DNA from: Endozoicomonas sp. ISHI1 | GTDB taxonomy: Bacteria; Pseudomonadota; Gammaproteobacteria; Pseudomonadales; Endozoicomonadaceae | Reading direction: 5' to 3' | NCBI RefSeq assembly: GCF_024606225.1 | Contig: NZ_JAGRPU010000024.1 | Span: forward strand, 28,836-92,835 | Length of the DNA stretch: 64,000 nucleotides | Shown here: piece by piece, positions 29,621 through 38,785 of the stretch | Layout of the letters: the number at the start of each line of letters is the position of its first letter | How positions within the stretch are numbered: position 1 is the first letter of the stretch | Notes under the pieces: model-generated | The model's database searches: none | Told to the model about the DNA's origin: nothing | Seen by the model: only the letters and a program-made list of their open reading frames with translations | Position numbers and translations under genes: made by a program

Positions 29621-30475
29621 ATGACTGGAATGAAATATCTGAAGGGCTTTGCCGGAGAGTTCATAGGCACCTTTATCCTGGTTTTATTTGGCTGTGGCTC
29701 AGTGGCAGTAACAGTATTGTTTTCTGCCCATGCCGGGCTCTTCCAGGTAGCTATGGTCTGGGGTCTGGCAGTAACACTGGCAATTTACGCCACCCGACGC
29801 CTTTCCTGTGCTCACCTCAATCCAGCAGTGAGCATTGCTATGGTGGTCAGTCGTCGGATGCCTGCAACATTACTACCCTGCTACCTCGCAGCCCAGTTTG
29901 CCGGTGCATTTGTGGCCGCCGCCCTGGTTTACCTGCTCTTCTCCAGCTCAATCATGCAGTATGAGCTAGTCCATGGCATTATCCGCGGCAACGAATCATC
30001 CATAGCAAGTGCAATGATGTTTGGTGAGTATTACCCCAATCCGATGGCAGGACAGATCGCCTCAGTTTCCACGGCCAATGCTTTTTTTGCCGAGTGCACC
30101 GGCACATTCACCCTGGTCTTTATGATTCTGGCCCTGACCGAAACCTGCAACACCGGGCGACCGGATCAGGCATTGACCCCATTGTTTATCGGTTTAACGG
30201 TTACCGCCATTATTTCAATTATTGCGCCTCTGACCCAGGCGGGACTCAACCCGGCCAGAGATTTATCCCCCCGACTGCTGGCGTCGATGTTCGGCTGGGC
30301 GAGCGCGGCGTTTCCTGATAATCATTATGGTTTTTTGACGGTGTATGTCCTGGGCCCGATTATCGGTGGCATCATGGCCGCTTTATGTTTCATAGGTGTT
30401 GTTGAACCATTAATGAAGGACACAACAGCTTTAGAACATGACAGAATTAGCAAAACAACAACACCGGGCAAATAA
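29621..30475 (+). CDS. Aquaglyceroporin (GlpF-like MIP channel)
   Basis: A 284-residue six-helix channel with both NPA boxes: HLNPAVS and GLNPARDLSPR. The Asp after NPAR is typical of glycerol facilitators rather than water-selective AqpZ. AGGAG (29615-29619) abuts the first ATG, so the second ATG at 29630 (MKYLKGFAGEF), 10 nt away, may be the true start. It is alone on the plus strand within the fatty-acid cluster, with no glpK beside it. A GlpR-type repressor is encoded at 51121-51942. Confidence 0.88.
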   Translation: MTGMKYLKGFAGEFIGTFILVLFGCGSVAVTVLFSAHAGLFQVAMVWGLAVTLAIYATRRLSCAHLNPAVSIAMVVSRRMPATLLPCYLAAQFAGAFVAAALVYLLFSSSIMQYELVHGIIRGNESSIASAMMFGEYYPNPMAGQIASVSTANAFFAECTGTFTLVFMILALTETCNTGRPDQALTPLFIGLTVTAIISIIAPLTQAGLNPARDLSPRLLASMFGWASAAFPDNHYGFLTVYVLGPIIGGIMAALCFIGVVEPLMKDTTALEHDRISKTTTPGK

Positions 30476-30597
30476 CTAACATCACCACATACGACTTCTG
30501 TCGGGTTGCCTGATTTCCCTCAGAGACCGGAATGACCTGACCAGACAACGAGGTCATTAATGGTATATGGAAAGGATAGCCAGACAGCCCGGTTTTG

Positions 30598-31644
30598 TTA
30601 GAGCAACCGCTCTTCAACCTCTTGAGCGATTCTGGCGGGAACGTCATTTTGCGCCTCCTTCACCGCCTGACAAATGGCCCGATAAAAACCCTCTTCATCG
30701 GCCCCTCCGTGACTCTTGATCACAACCCCCTGCAAACCAAGCAAACTCGCTCCATTATGCAACACCGGATCAACCTTGCGATTAAATTCTTTCAGCAGCG
30801 GTGAAATCAAAAAATAAAGAAACTTGTTCAACAGAGAACGCCGAAAAACAGACCTCAAGCCACTACGCATCAAGTTCGCAACCCCCTCTCCCGTTTTTAG
30901 GGCCACATTACCAACAAAGCCATCGCAGACAATCACATCAGCCCGACCACTGACAATATCATGCCCTTCTACAAAGCCGATATAATCCAGCCCCTGCTGT
31001 ACCTCAAGCTTTTCCAGGAGCAGATGATGAGCCAGCCTGACCTGCTCATTCCCCTTCATTTCTTCGGTACCAATATTCAGCAGAGCCACTTTCGGGGATT
31101 CTACACCGTACACCGATGAAGCTAACTGAGCCCCCATAATGGCAAACTGGTAGAGATGCATCGATGTACAATCAACATTCGCCCCCATATCCATCAACAG
31201 GGCACTGCCATCGTACGTAGGCACAGAAGCCGCTATGGCCGGACGATCAATACCAGCAAAGGTTTTTAGTACATAACGCCCCATCGCCATGAGAGCTCCG
31301 GTATTACCTGCACTTACACAGGCTTGCGCCGTACTCTTCGAGACCAGCTCAAGTACTTTCCACATCGAGGAATCTTTTTTTCCACGGAGTGCCAGTGAAG
31401 GCTTGTCGTGCATGGTAACGGTTTTTTCAGCGTGAATCAGGGTAAAGCGCGACCGATCAGAGAAGTCGGTATCGGAAAGATAATCTTCAATGAGCTGCCT
31501 GTCACCGACAAGCAGAAGATGAAGAGAAGAATAATGCTCGAGCGCTCTGAGAGCCGCCCGTATACGAGAACGGGGACCATCGTCCCCGCTCATTACATCA
31601 AGCGCAACCGTTAGTTGTGAACCAGCGTTTGCACCTGATGTCAT
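30598..31644 (-). CDS. plsX: Phosphate acyltransferase PlsX
   Basis: A 348-residue enzyme converting acyl-ACP to acyl-phosphate for phospholipid synthesis. Family motifs include ALDVMSGDDGP at the start, SAGNTGALMAMG and ICDGFVGNV-like CDGFVGNVALKTGEG. It follows rpmF as in most bacteria. fabH is not adjacent, as in Pseudomonas. Confidence 0.96.
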   Translation of the reverse strand: MTSGANAGSQLTVALDVMSGDDGPRSRIRAALRALEHYSSLHLLLVGDRQLIEDYLSDTDFSDRSRFTLIHAEKTVTMHDKPSLALRGKKDSSMWKVLELVSKSTAQACVSAGNTGALMAMGRYVLKTFAGIDRPAIAASVPTYDGSALLMDMGANVDCTSMHLYQFAIMGAQLASSVYGVESPKVALLNIGTEEMKGNEQVRLAHHLLLEKLEVQQGLDYIGFVEGHDIVSGRADVIVCDGFVGNVALKTGEGVANLMRSGLRSVFRRSLLNKFLYFLISPLLKEFNRKVDPVLHNGASLLGLQGVVIKSHGGADEEGFYRAICQAVKEAQNDVPARIAQEVEERLL

Positions 31645-31716
31645 TTTATTTCATGCCTCCGGGAGACAGCAAAGCAATCACTGTACTCATTCCTTAGGGC
31701 AAGCATACCTGAGAAC

Positions 31717-31896
31717 TTAGTCTTCGCCGGTTTCAACCACTTTCTTGCCACGGTAGAAACCTTCAGCAGAAACGTGGTGACGACGATGAGTTTCGCCGGA
31801 AGCTGCCTCCACAGACAGCTGAGCAGAAGTCAGACTATCGTGGGAACGGCGCATATTACGCTTGGAACGGGTTTTACGGTTTTGCTGAACAGCCAT
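31717..31896 (-). CDS. rpmF: Ribosomal protein bL32
   Basis: The 59-residue product begins [20 protein letters not shown] and ends VVETGED. It is rich in Arg and Lys and matches bL32, which binds 23S rRNA near the peptidyl transferase centre. The zinc Cys pairs seen in some bL32 proteins are absent, as in many gammaproteobacteria. It lies 3 nt downstream of yceD, in the usual yceD-rpmF-plsX order. Confidence 0.96.
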   Translation of the reverse strand: MAVQQNRKTRSKRNMRRSHDSLTSAQLSVEAASGETHRRHHVSAEGFYRGKKVVETGED

Positions 31897-31899
31897 GTG

Positions 31900-32463
31900 T
31901 CAACTCTCCTGGGTCGTAGTATCTGTTTTCAATTTGGCCAGAACGCTGAAAGGGTTACTGTTCTTGCGCTCTTCATCTGCCTCAATGGCAGCAGCCTGAG
32001 CCTCTTCTTCAGACTCAGTAGTAAAGTATTGCTGAGCTGAACAGTCCTCAGGCGGATGATAGGCCACCAGCGGAAGTGCCAGAATCAGCTCTTCCTCGAG
32101 AATAGGCAATAATTCTACCGGTTCATCACCGTACATCAACGGTTCAAAGTCTTCCGGCAGGGCTTTGGCCTGCTCGTCGGTCAGCACCCCCATCAAATGG
32201 AGATCAGCTCGCACAGGCAGCCTGGCCACATCCAGACAGCGCTGGCAGATCATGCTCAGTTCTGCCTCAACATGCCCTTCCAGCACAACCCGGTTGTTTT
32301 CACTCAATGAAAAGCGAAGATCAACCTGAACTTCGCCCCTGTCATCAACCAGACTGTCTACCAGCCGACTAAACTGACTCAATGCCAGGGAGCCTTGAAA
32401 CTGCCTGCCTTGACGCGCGAATTTACGCGGATCAAAGGCTTTGGGTAATTGTCCGATAGCCAT
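31900..32463 (-). CDS. yceD: YceD family protein (DUF177)
   Basis: A 187-residue DUF177 protein with the typical CQRCL motif in SMICQRCLDVARLP and an acidic C-terminal half. YceD is linked to 23S rRNA accumulation and precedes rpmF nearly everywhere. In Pseudomonas its upstream neighbours are maf and sppA; here a 12-kb accessory island comes between. Confidence 0.93.
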   Translation of the reverse strand: MAIGQLPKAFDPRKFARQGRQFQGSLALSQFSRLVDSLVDDRGEVQVDLRFSLSENNRVVLEGHVEAELSMICQRCLDVARLPVRADLHLMGVLTDEQAKALPEDFEPLMYGDEPVELLPILEEELILALPLVAYHPPEDCSAQQYFTTESEEEAQAAAIEADEERKNSNPFSVLAKLKTDTTTQES

Positions 32464-32502
32464 GAGTCACGGGGTTCACGGGTTGGTTGTCATAAGCGCG
32501 CA

Positions 32503-32531
32503 ATAATAGGGGCAAGAAAAGTCTCTGTCAA
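32503..32531 (-). promoter_or_regulatory. Promoter of the yceD-rpmF-plsX operon
   Basis: On the minus strand -35 TTGACA (32526-32531) and -10 TATTAT (32503-32508), separated by exactly 17 bp, lie about 40 nt before the yceD ATG. This is a near-consensus sigma-70 promoter and suits ribosomal-protein expression. Confidence 0.8.
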
Positions 32532-32742
32532 AGGGTTTAACCGCATTAAGCTGTTTAACGTTCAGACCTGCAACCAACGGACTACAAAGCAACAATAACA
32601 ATATGTAATTTCCGTTTATGCACACTTTTTTCTGAACTTTTGAGTCAATCCACATGATTGCCTGATATTCCAAACACAAAAGCTCTACCCGGAAAAGCTG
32701 AATCATCCTGCACCGACCAAAATTCAGACTGTTGAACCTGCG

Positions 32743-34039
32743 TTAATTGTCTATTGGATAAATCTTCTGATTCAGATAATCATATATTTGATGGAGTGTT
32801 GAGTAAGGGCGCGTCCAATGATCCCAACCTGTTTTACTTAATGTTTCGTCTACTGGAGTCCCATTATCAACAAATCTGGCATAGCTATTAGCCAAGGCGA
32901 ATAAAGATGCGACTAACCCCACTTTAAGCATCCTGCCTGAGTGGGTGCTGCCATTGGCATCTGTTAGAATTAATCCTTTGCTGGCAACGGTCAGAATTCC
33001 ACCCATGATGAGCATTACGGATGTGCTAATCAAGACTCCCGTCCCGATAGCGGCTCTGGCGCTCAGTTCGGTTTCGGTGGTTTTTAGCTGAACGGCTTTG
33101 ACAACGAAAGTGGCTCTACTTACTACTCCGATAAAGTTTCCGAATAAAGCTCCTAATGAGAATGCACTTCCGATTGCCATGCTTTCGTTTAGAATCATGG
33201 CTACATATTCGAATGCAACATCGAATGCGATTAAGACTACGACTAAGGCAATCGATAAGTTACTTGCAAGTAAAGCTTTGTTAAATCCATGAAAAAGAGT
33301 AGATGGAGCAAAAATAATAAGGTCAGATATAATGCGGGTAGAGATATATAAAATTGATAAGAAAGTAATACAACTTAAAGTTCTTTTAAAAATATCAAGG
33401 CTATTGAATTTCAAAAATCCATATACACTGAGTCCTAAAAAGGCGTTGATTGACGTCAACTTAGTAAACACTTCAAAAAATTCATAATCGACATAAACAC
33501 CCTCTGTTTTAATGTTAGCGATATCAATAGTAAATTTAGACAGTACATCTATTATGGTACCTGTCATAGATTTAACGATAAGATGCAGAAAAATCACGGA
33601 CTCTATGGCTATTTCTCCATCACTGATCGATAATCCACACAAGACATTGGATAGAAGTCCACTCGTTGATAAAATTCTTTCCAAAACCGGTTTTTTTGGC
33701 CATGAACTGTAGGTTTCTTTGAAGACAATTGAACCAACTGTCATCAACGATGTTATCTCAAGTAACTCGCGGGAGTTTTCGGTTAACGGTAACCGGGGAT
33801 GTAATTTATACCTGATCAGACTTAAAGACCAATAGTTCACTTCAAACTTCAGAATGGTAGATAAAAAAAAAGGAGTAGCTTTTGGCCAGCTCATCACCTG
33901 AATTAAAAAGGATATCGTTGGTGTTATTGCGCCGTAGAAAATCAAAATCTTCTTTTTGATAACTGCTAGCAATTCTCGGCAAGAACAGCATTATTATCAC
34001 TAATAGTTGCACCAGAAAAAAACAATTAACTCTTCTCAT
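32743..34039 (-). CDS. Multi-pass membrane protein, copy 1, split by a frameshift at a T9 tract
   Basis: Two overlapping frames seem to form one gene. The first (34039-33842) encodes a signal peptide MRRVNCFFLVQLLVIIMLFL and then KEDFDFLRRNNTNDILF. The second (stop at 32743) encodes about 370 residues with several hydrophobic segments, ending in GWDHWTRPYSTLHQIYDYL. They join at nine T residues on the sense strand (33863-33871). Comparison with copy 2 shows silent changes in the first frame before the tract and in the second frame after it, so both parts are or were selected as one protein. Deleting one T joins the frames into about 431 residues. No family is recognised. Confidence 0.6.
33863..33871 (-). 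other. T9 slippage tract in copy 1
   Basis: Nine A on the plus strand (T9/U9 on the sense strand) lie exactly where the two coding frames of copy 1 meet. The identical tract occurs at 35475-35483 in copy 2. Confidence 0.7.
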
Positions 34040-34215
34040 AGATGGATTCCCTCGATACCGGCAATGAATTTACATAATCACCAGTACCGATGCAAAACAC
34101 TTTGAAAGCCAGCACCTCACCTATGTAAATGACGGTGTTGGCCGTTTAACCGGCAGTTAAGTAATGAATGACATCAACAGCCTCTGCCGGGATATTTCAA
34201 GGATAGACCGTAGGG
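34022..34215. repeat. Duplicated upstream segment of copy 1
   Basis: This segment resembles 35634-35830. Shared blocks include TTTGAAAGCCAGCACCTCACC and CAGCCTCTGCCGGGA, with diverged bases between. The duplication therefore covers the membrane-protein gene plus its upstream region, a unit of about 1.5 kb. Confidence 0.7.
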
Positions 34216-34286
34216 TTGCAGATGCAGCTTTATGATGAGCCTTTGTCAGTGCCAGCACCTATAGCAACGATGCTTATCCTGGGTGG

Positions 34287-34359
34287 CTGACTGAGAATAG
34301 TGTCCATCCAAGCGACCCCGTCCAGACAACCCCGAAGCGAGGACGCTATTCCCAGTCAG
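34287..34359. repeat. 73-bp element with 19-bp inverted ends
   Basis: Arms CTGACTGAGAATAGTGTCC (34287-34305) and GGACGCTATTCCCAGTCAG (34341-34359) pair at 17 of 19 positions around a 35-nt centre. It overlaps the 3' end of copy 2 and may be a MITE or a terminator-like structure for that gene. Confidence 0.6.
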
Positions 34360-35651
34360 GCTCCAGAGGATAGGTCATCTGAATCAGATAATCATATATT
34401 TGATGGAGTGTTAAATAAGGGCGCGTCCAATGACCCCAACCTATTTTACTCAATGTTTCGTCTACTGGAGTGCCATTATCAACAAATTTGGCATAGCTAT
34501 TGATAAGGGCGAACAGCGATGCGACCAGCCCTATTTTCAGTACTGTAACTGAGTGGGCGTTTTCATTGCCATCTGTTGGCACTAATCCGTTGATGGATAC
34601 AGCCAGAGCTCCACCCATGATGAGCATTGTGGATACGCCGACCAGGACTCCCATCCCGATTATGGCTCGAAGACTCAGTGCGGTTTCGCTTGTGTCTAGC
34701 TCATCAGCGGCTTCAAAAAAGAAAGCGCCTCTGCTCAATGCTCCGATTATGTTTCCGGCAAAAGCACCCAAGAAGGCTGAGCATCCGATTTCCACGCTTT
34801 CGTTTTGGGTTATGTCTCTATATTCGAGTGCAACATCGAATGCGATTACGACTACAACCAAGGCAATTGATAAGTTACTTGTCAGGAAAGCTTTGTTAAA
34901 GTTGTAAAGAAGAGTAGATGAAGCAAAGATAGAGTCAGATATTGTGTGGGTAGACACATATAAAATTGATAAGAAAGCAATACAACTTAAAGTTCTTTTA
35001 AAAGCATCAGGATTATTGAATTTCAAAAATTCATATACATTGAGCCCTAACAAGACGTTGATTGACATCAACTTAAGAAACACTTCAAAAAATTCATAAT
35101 GAGCACAAATATTCTCTATTTTAATATTAGCGATATCAATAGTAAATTTAGACAACATATCTATTATGGTACCCGTCATAGCTTGAACAATAAGATACAG
35201 AAAAATCAGGGATTCTACGGTTATTTCTCTTTCAATGATCGCTGTTCCCCATATGACAGTGGATAGAATACCACTCGTTGATAAAAGTCTTTCCAAAACT
35301 GGTTGTTTTGGCCATGAGCTGTAGGTTTCTTTGAGGGCAATTGAACCAACTGTCATCAACGATGCCATCTCAATTAACTCGCGAGAGTTTCCATTTAACG
35401 GTGATTGGGGATATAATTTATACCTAATCAGACTTAAAGACCAATAGTTCACTTCAAATTTTAGAATGGTAGATAAAAAAAAAGGAGTAGCTTTTGGCCA
35501 GCTCATCACCTGAATTAAAAAGGATATCATTGGTGTTATTGCGACGTAAAAAATCAAAATCTTCTTTTTGATAACTACTGGCAATTTTCGGCATGAACAA
35601 TACTGTTATTACAAATAGTTGCACTAGAAAAAAATAATTAACTCTTCTCAT
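34346..35651 (-). CDS. Multi-pass membrane protein, copy 2, split by a frameshift at a T9 tract
   Basis: This is the paralogue of copy 1, upstream in the same direction. The first frame (35651-35454) encodes MRRVNYFFLVQLFVITVLFM and a segment identical to copy 1 from ASSYQ to SYSFFFIYHS. The second frame (stop at 34346) gives the hydrophobic body, about 70-75% identical to copy 1 by eye. The T9 tract at 35475-35483 joins them. No catalytic motif is visible; several hydrophobic helices and a conserved C-terminal GHWTRPY-like segment suggest an inner-membrane protein. The order signal peptide, short polar segment, membrane body is the same in both. Its function is unknown. Confidence 0.6.
35475..35483 (-). 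other. T9 slippage tract in copy 2
   Basis: Nine A on the plus strand, in the same codon context as in copy 1, where the frame under selection changes. Confidence 0.7.
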
Positions 35652-35850
35652 AGATAGACTCCCCCGATACCGATAATGAATTTACATGGCCATTAATAAC
35701 AACAATGTAAAACCCTTTGAAAGCCAGCACCTCACCGATATGAATGACGGTGGCAACCCTGTGACCGACAATCAAGCAGTGGATGACAACACCACAGCCT
35801 CTGCCGGGACATTTCAAGGATAGGTCATACGCGTCGAGATGCAGCTCTGA

Positions 35851-36060
35851 AAAAAGCTCTTATCGGTATCAGGCACCGATAACGACGATACTTATCTTAA
35901 TGGTGACCATTATATATCTACCATAGCCGCCTTTCTGGATCGCAAAACCACCCTGATCAACAAAGCCATCACCTTCCACCAGCAACAAATTGAACGACTA
36001 AAAGAGTACAAAGCCACCCTGATCAACAGCGCCGTAACCGACAAAATCAAGGTGACCTGA
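35851..36060 (+). pseudogene. 3' relic of hsdS, type I restriction specificity subunit
   Basis: The last 69 codons contain ISTIAAFLDRKTTLINKAI and QQQIERLKEYKATLINSAV, the conserved helical repeat and C-terminus of HsdS proteins, and stop at 36060. Both target-recognition domains are gone; a stop codon precedes the fragment at 35848. Together with the hsdR relic at 36682 it marks a decayed type I restriction locus. Confidence 0.75.
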
Positions 36061-36065
36061 GGGCG

Positions 36066-36356
36066 TCAGGCCGCGTCCGATTGGTAGGGAGTGATGCCCA
36101 GTTCCCTTTGCTTGAGATGCCAAAGGTCATAGGCATTTTGTATCCGCAGCCAATGGACGGCAGAGGGTTTGCCAAACACTTTTTCCAAACGCAACGCCAT
36201 TTCTGCGGTAATCGCCCCCCTGCCGTTGATGATTTTGGACAGGGTCTTCCGGCTGACGTGCAGGTGTTCAGCCGCTTGGGTAACAGAAAGTCCAAGCGGC
36301 TTCAGCAGATCTTCACCCAGAATTTCACCGGGGTGAGCGGGGTTGTACATTGGCAT
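36066..36356 (-). CDS. higA: HigA-family antitoxin (Xre HTH)
   Basis: A 96-residue antitoxin with the HigA signature NPAHPGEIL near the N-terminus and a helix-turn-helix ([24 protein letters not shown]). It ends [14 protein letters not shown] as in typical HigA. Its ATG overlaps the higB stop (TGATG). The toxin-first order is characteristic of higBA. It should neutralise HigB and repress the operon. Confidence 0.92.
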   Translation of the reverse strand: MPMYNPAHPGEILGEDLLKPLGLSVTQAAEHLHVSRKTLSKIINGRGAITAEMALRLEKVFGKPSAVHWLRIQNAYDLWHLKQRELGITPYQSDAA

Positions 36357-36634
36357 CAGTGGTAATCCTCATAGTTAACTATTTCGACACCGGCCTGAGT
36401 CAGTCGGAAGGTAACTCGCCAGTTGCCACTGACCGTGACCGACCAGATACCCTGCCGTTCTCCTTTTAGCTGGTGCAGACGGTAGCCGGGAAAATCCATT
36501 TCAGAAATATGCTCCAATTCTTCCAGGTTGGTGAGAAGGCGCTGTAATTTTCTGGCATGTTGCGCCTGTATTCCCGAGGTTTTACCGGTACGATAGAACC
36601 GCTCCAACCCTTTGTGCAGAAAACTGATTATCAT
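36356..36634 (-). CDS. higB: HigB-family toxin (RelE-like mRNA interferase)
   Basis: A 92-residue RelE-fold toxin beginning [17 protein letters not shown] and ending [12 protein letters not shown]...VNYEDYH, all classic for HigB of the Proteus/Vibrio type. Such toxins cut mRNA on the ribosome. The core Arg/His/Tyr residues look intact. No Shine-Dalgarno is seen, and the predicted promoter places the transcription start at or next to the ATG, so the message may be leaderless. Confidence 0.92.
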   Translation of the reverse strand: MIISFLHKGLERFYRTGKTSGIQAQHARKLQRLLTNLEELEHISEMDFPGYRLHQLKGERQGIWSVTVSGNWRVTFRLTQAGVEIVNYEDYH

Positions 36635-36641
36635 AGCTGAA

Positions 36642-36668
36642 GTGTAACCCCTAAGGTTCCAGTGTCAA
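36642..36668 (-). promoter_or_regulatory. Candidate higBA promoter
   Basis: On the minus strand -35 TTGACA (36663-36668) and -10 TACACT (36642-36647) are separated by a short 15-bp spacer that holds the imperfect inverted repeat AACCTTAGGGGTT, a likely HigA operator. The predicted start is at the higB ATG. Confidence 0.5.
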
Positions 36669-36681
36669 TTGAGAGATGATT

Positions 36682-37095
36682 ATGGTCAGCCAAACCAATG
36701 AGCAGGCACTTGAGGCCGCCATCGAATAGCAGCTTACCGGCACCTGCCTTGAGCACAGGAACAGGGTAGCAGAAGGTGTTGCCACCGTTGCGCTGAACTA
36801 TGGTTATGCACAAGATGAGTTGCTGAACTCGGTGGATTTGTCCTCCTACGGCCTGCAACGGGTGAAGTTTATGAGCATGGCCAGCAGTATTCGGAACCAT
36901 CCGGACTTTGCCGCCAAGTACCAGGGGAACGCTGATCGCCACAACCGGGATTTGGCCTTTAACAAGATTTTTGATGAGGTGATGCTGAATAACCGGCGCA
37001 ATGAGCTGGAGCTTTATAAACTGCTGGCCACGGGTGCGGCGTTTAAGGCGGCGACGCAGCAGAGTTTGCGGGAGATGTTGGATGGTGGAGTCTGA
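36682..37095 (+). pseudogene. Internally deleted hsdR relic, type I restriction endonuclease
   Basis: The frame begins MVSQTNEQALEAAIE, the N-terminus typical of HsdR, and meets an in-frame TAG at 36727. It then resumes in frame with sequence ending AFNKIFDEVMLNNRRNELEL and LYKLLATGAAFKAA, the C-terminal helical region of HsdR. The whole nuclease and helicase core is missing, about 137 codons remaining of roughly 1000. The gene is dead. Confidence 0.75.
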
Positions 37096-37160
37096 TATGT
37101 GCAAATATACTTCAGAACGTGACGATGGTCGAATATTCTTTTCTGGAATAATCACGACGA

Positions 37161-37763
37161 ATGAATAACAGTAACCCTCCTGCCAAACCAACCATGGACT
37201 ACGCCCAATTGCTGGAAGCCCTGAACCGGGCAAGCACTTTTGATCTGTTCCGGCTGAATGCCATGATTGACCGCGAACTGGAATCATCAGAGCGAATTGG
37301 CCGCATCAAGGCGGCGCTGACCATAGGGCACAAGCTAAGCTACTTTGACCGTAGCAGCAATTCGCTGCGTAACTGTGAGGTGCTGCAGCTCAGGCAAAAG
37401 CGGGCACTGGTGCTGGATTTTACCGATGGCAAACGCTGGGCAATACCCTACTACATGCTCAATCTCGAAGGTGCCGACACCCGCGTCAATCATGAAACTC
37501 AACGGGGGCTGAGTCGCCATGCTATTGCTGTGGGTGATCTGCTGGGTTTTAAAGATAAGCATAGAGAGGAACGTTTTGGCCATGTCATCCGCCTGAATAC
37601 TAAATCAGTCACCCTGCAAGTAGCAGAAAGGCGGTGGAGGGTCGCTTATTCTCTACTCTACCGGGTTCTGGATGGGCAGGGTAACCAGGAAGAGGAACTG
37701 TTGATTGATGGTGAGAGGCCTGATCAGTACAATGAGGCAGTTCAGGGTTCATTGCTCGAGTGA
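37161..37763 (+). CDS. Conserved hypothetical protein of a type I restriction neighbourhood
   Basis: A 200-residue cytoplasmic protein with an N-terminal helical part (MDYAQLLEALNRASTFDLFRL) followed by two beta-rich segments containing FTDGKRWAIPYYMLNL and FGHVIRLNTKSVTLQVAERRWRV. These look like two small SH3-like or KOW-like barrels. I recall similar proteins just downstream of hsdR in other genomes, but no function is known. The frame is intact although the adjacent restriction genes have decayed. Confidence 0.7.
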   Translation: MNNSNPPAKPTMDYAQLLEALNRASTFDLFRLNAMIDRELESSERIGRIKAALTIGHKLSYFDRSSNSLRNCEVLQLRQKRALVLDFTDGKRWAIPYYMLNLEGADTRVNHETQRGLSRHAIAVGDLLGFKDKHREERFGHVIRLNTKSVTLQVAERRWRVAYSLLYRVLDGQGNQEEELLIDGERPDQYNEAVQGSLLE

Positions 37764-37908
37764 ATAACTTGTTCCCCGAAGCCTGCCTGTAAAGTAATGT
37801 CACTACTTTGTCCTTGCTTGCATCCCGCAGTGATTTGACTGATAGTTCAAATCTGTAATATTCAGCCAGTAAGCCCTCTCGCGAGAGAACAGCCAAGAGA
37901 TACCGCGA

Positions 37909-38697
37909 ATGCTTGAAGTATTAATTTCTGCCACCAATGCCTTTTGTAAGCACATGAAGGTTGATCTGAATCGTTTACCCAGTCCGGATGGTAAGCGCAT
38001 AGGCACTCAGCCCATTGCTTCTGGCAATAATGTCATTGCCTGGCAGGTGCATGCGGTTAAGGGCTACCGAAATAGAAAACGGTACACGGACGTGATTGCA
38101 GTAGAAGCCCGCAGTCGTTATGCCATTCTGTTTTCTAACCCGATGTTTAGCGATTTAGACGAGTTTGCTGAGCGATTTACCAATCGCTGGGTCAGAGAAT
38201 CTATTCATATGGCCATGGAGAGTGGAGCTACAACAGAAGAGCAAGCTCAGAGCATGTATGACCAGTTTCTGGATATGGAGAAGGAAATCCGGTTTGTCAG
38301 AAATACCGACCTCAGCGTCAACGGACATGTTGCGGATGCTGAGCAGTGGCTGAGTCAGTCCTATGAACAATATGGGCTGGAGCAGCTAGACGAGAGTGAA
38401 GAGATCGGATTGGGAATGCACCGCATCAACTGCGTCCACAAAAAGGCCAGGCTGTTTCCTGGAGCCAGACAAATGGAGAGGTTTATACCCATGTCGCGGA
38501 TGGTGGATGACTGGCTGTTCAGGTTTGCCAAAGGTCTGTCTGTGTGGGCGTATCCGGAAACGCCCCACGGGGATTTTCCGAATCCTTTTCCCGCTGCAAC
38601 AGCCACTGTTATCGGACAGGAGGCACCATTGGCTTTGCCAGATAATGTGGTCAGCCTTGATGAGGTACGTAAACGTAAGAAGTCGCAGCAAGCATAA
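37909..38697 (+). CDS. Hypothetical protein
   Basis: A 262-residue protein with no signal peptide or membrane segment and no motif I recognise. The N-terminal third looks like a small alpha/beta domain; the rest is helical and acidic, ending in a basic tail (EVRKRKKSQQA). It follows the restriction-associated hypothetical by 145 bp on the same strand. The first Met is taken as start without a strong ribosome site. Confidence 0.6.
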   Translation: MLEVLISATNAFCKHMKVDLNRLPSPDGKRIGTQPIASGNNVIAWQVHAVKGYRNRKRYTDVIAVEARSRYAILFSNPMFSDLDEFAERFTNRWVRESIHMAMESGATTEEQAQSMYDQFLDMEKEIRFVRNTDLSVNGHVADAEQWLSQSYEQYGLEQLDESEEIGLGMHRINCVHKKARLFPGARQMERFIPMSRMVDDWLFRFAKGLSVWAYPETPHGDFPNPFPAATATVIGQEAPLALPDNVVSLDEVRKRKKSQQA

Positions 38698-38785
38698 CAG
38701 CTATGAATGAATACCATTATTATGAAAAGGTCATGAAACAGAAGCGTCGGCAACCACCAGGCCAAATAAGTACTGGTGTTCCGGA

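Noticed and set aside
32476..32706. 76-codon minus-strand ORF upstream of yceD
   Set aside because: It overlaps the near-consensus yceD promoter and shows no protein features.
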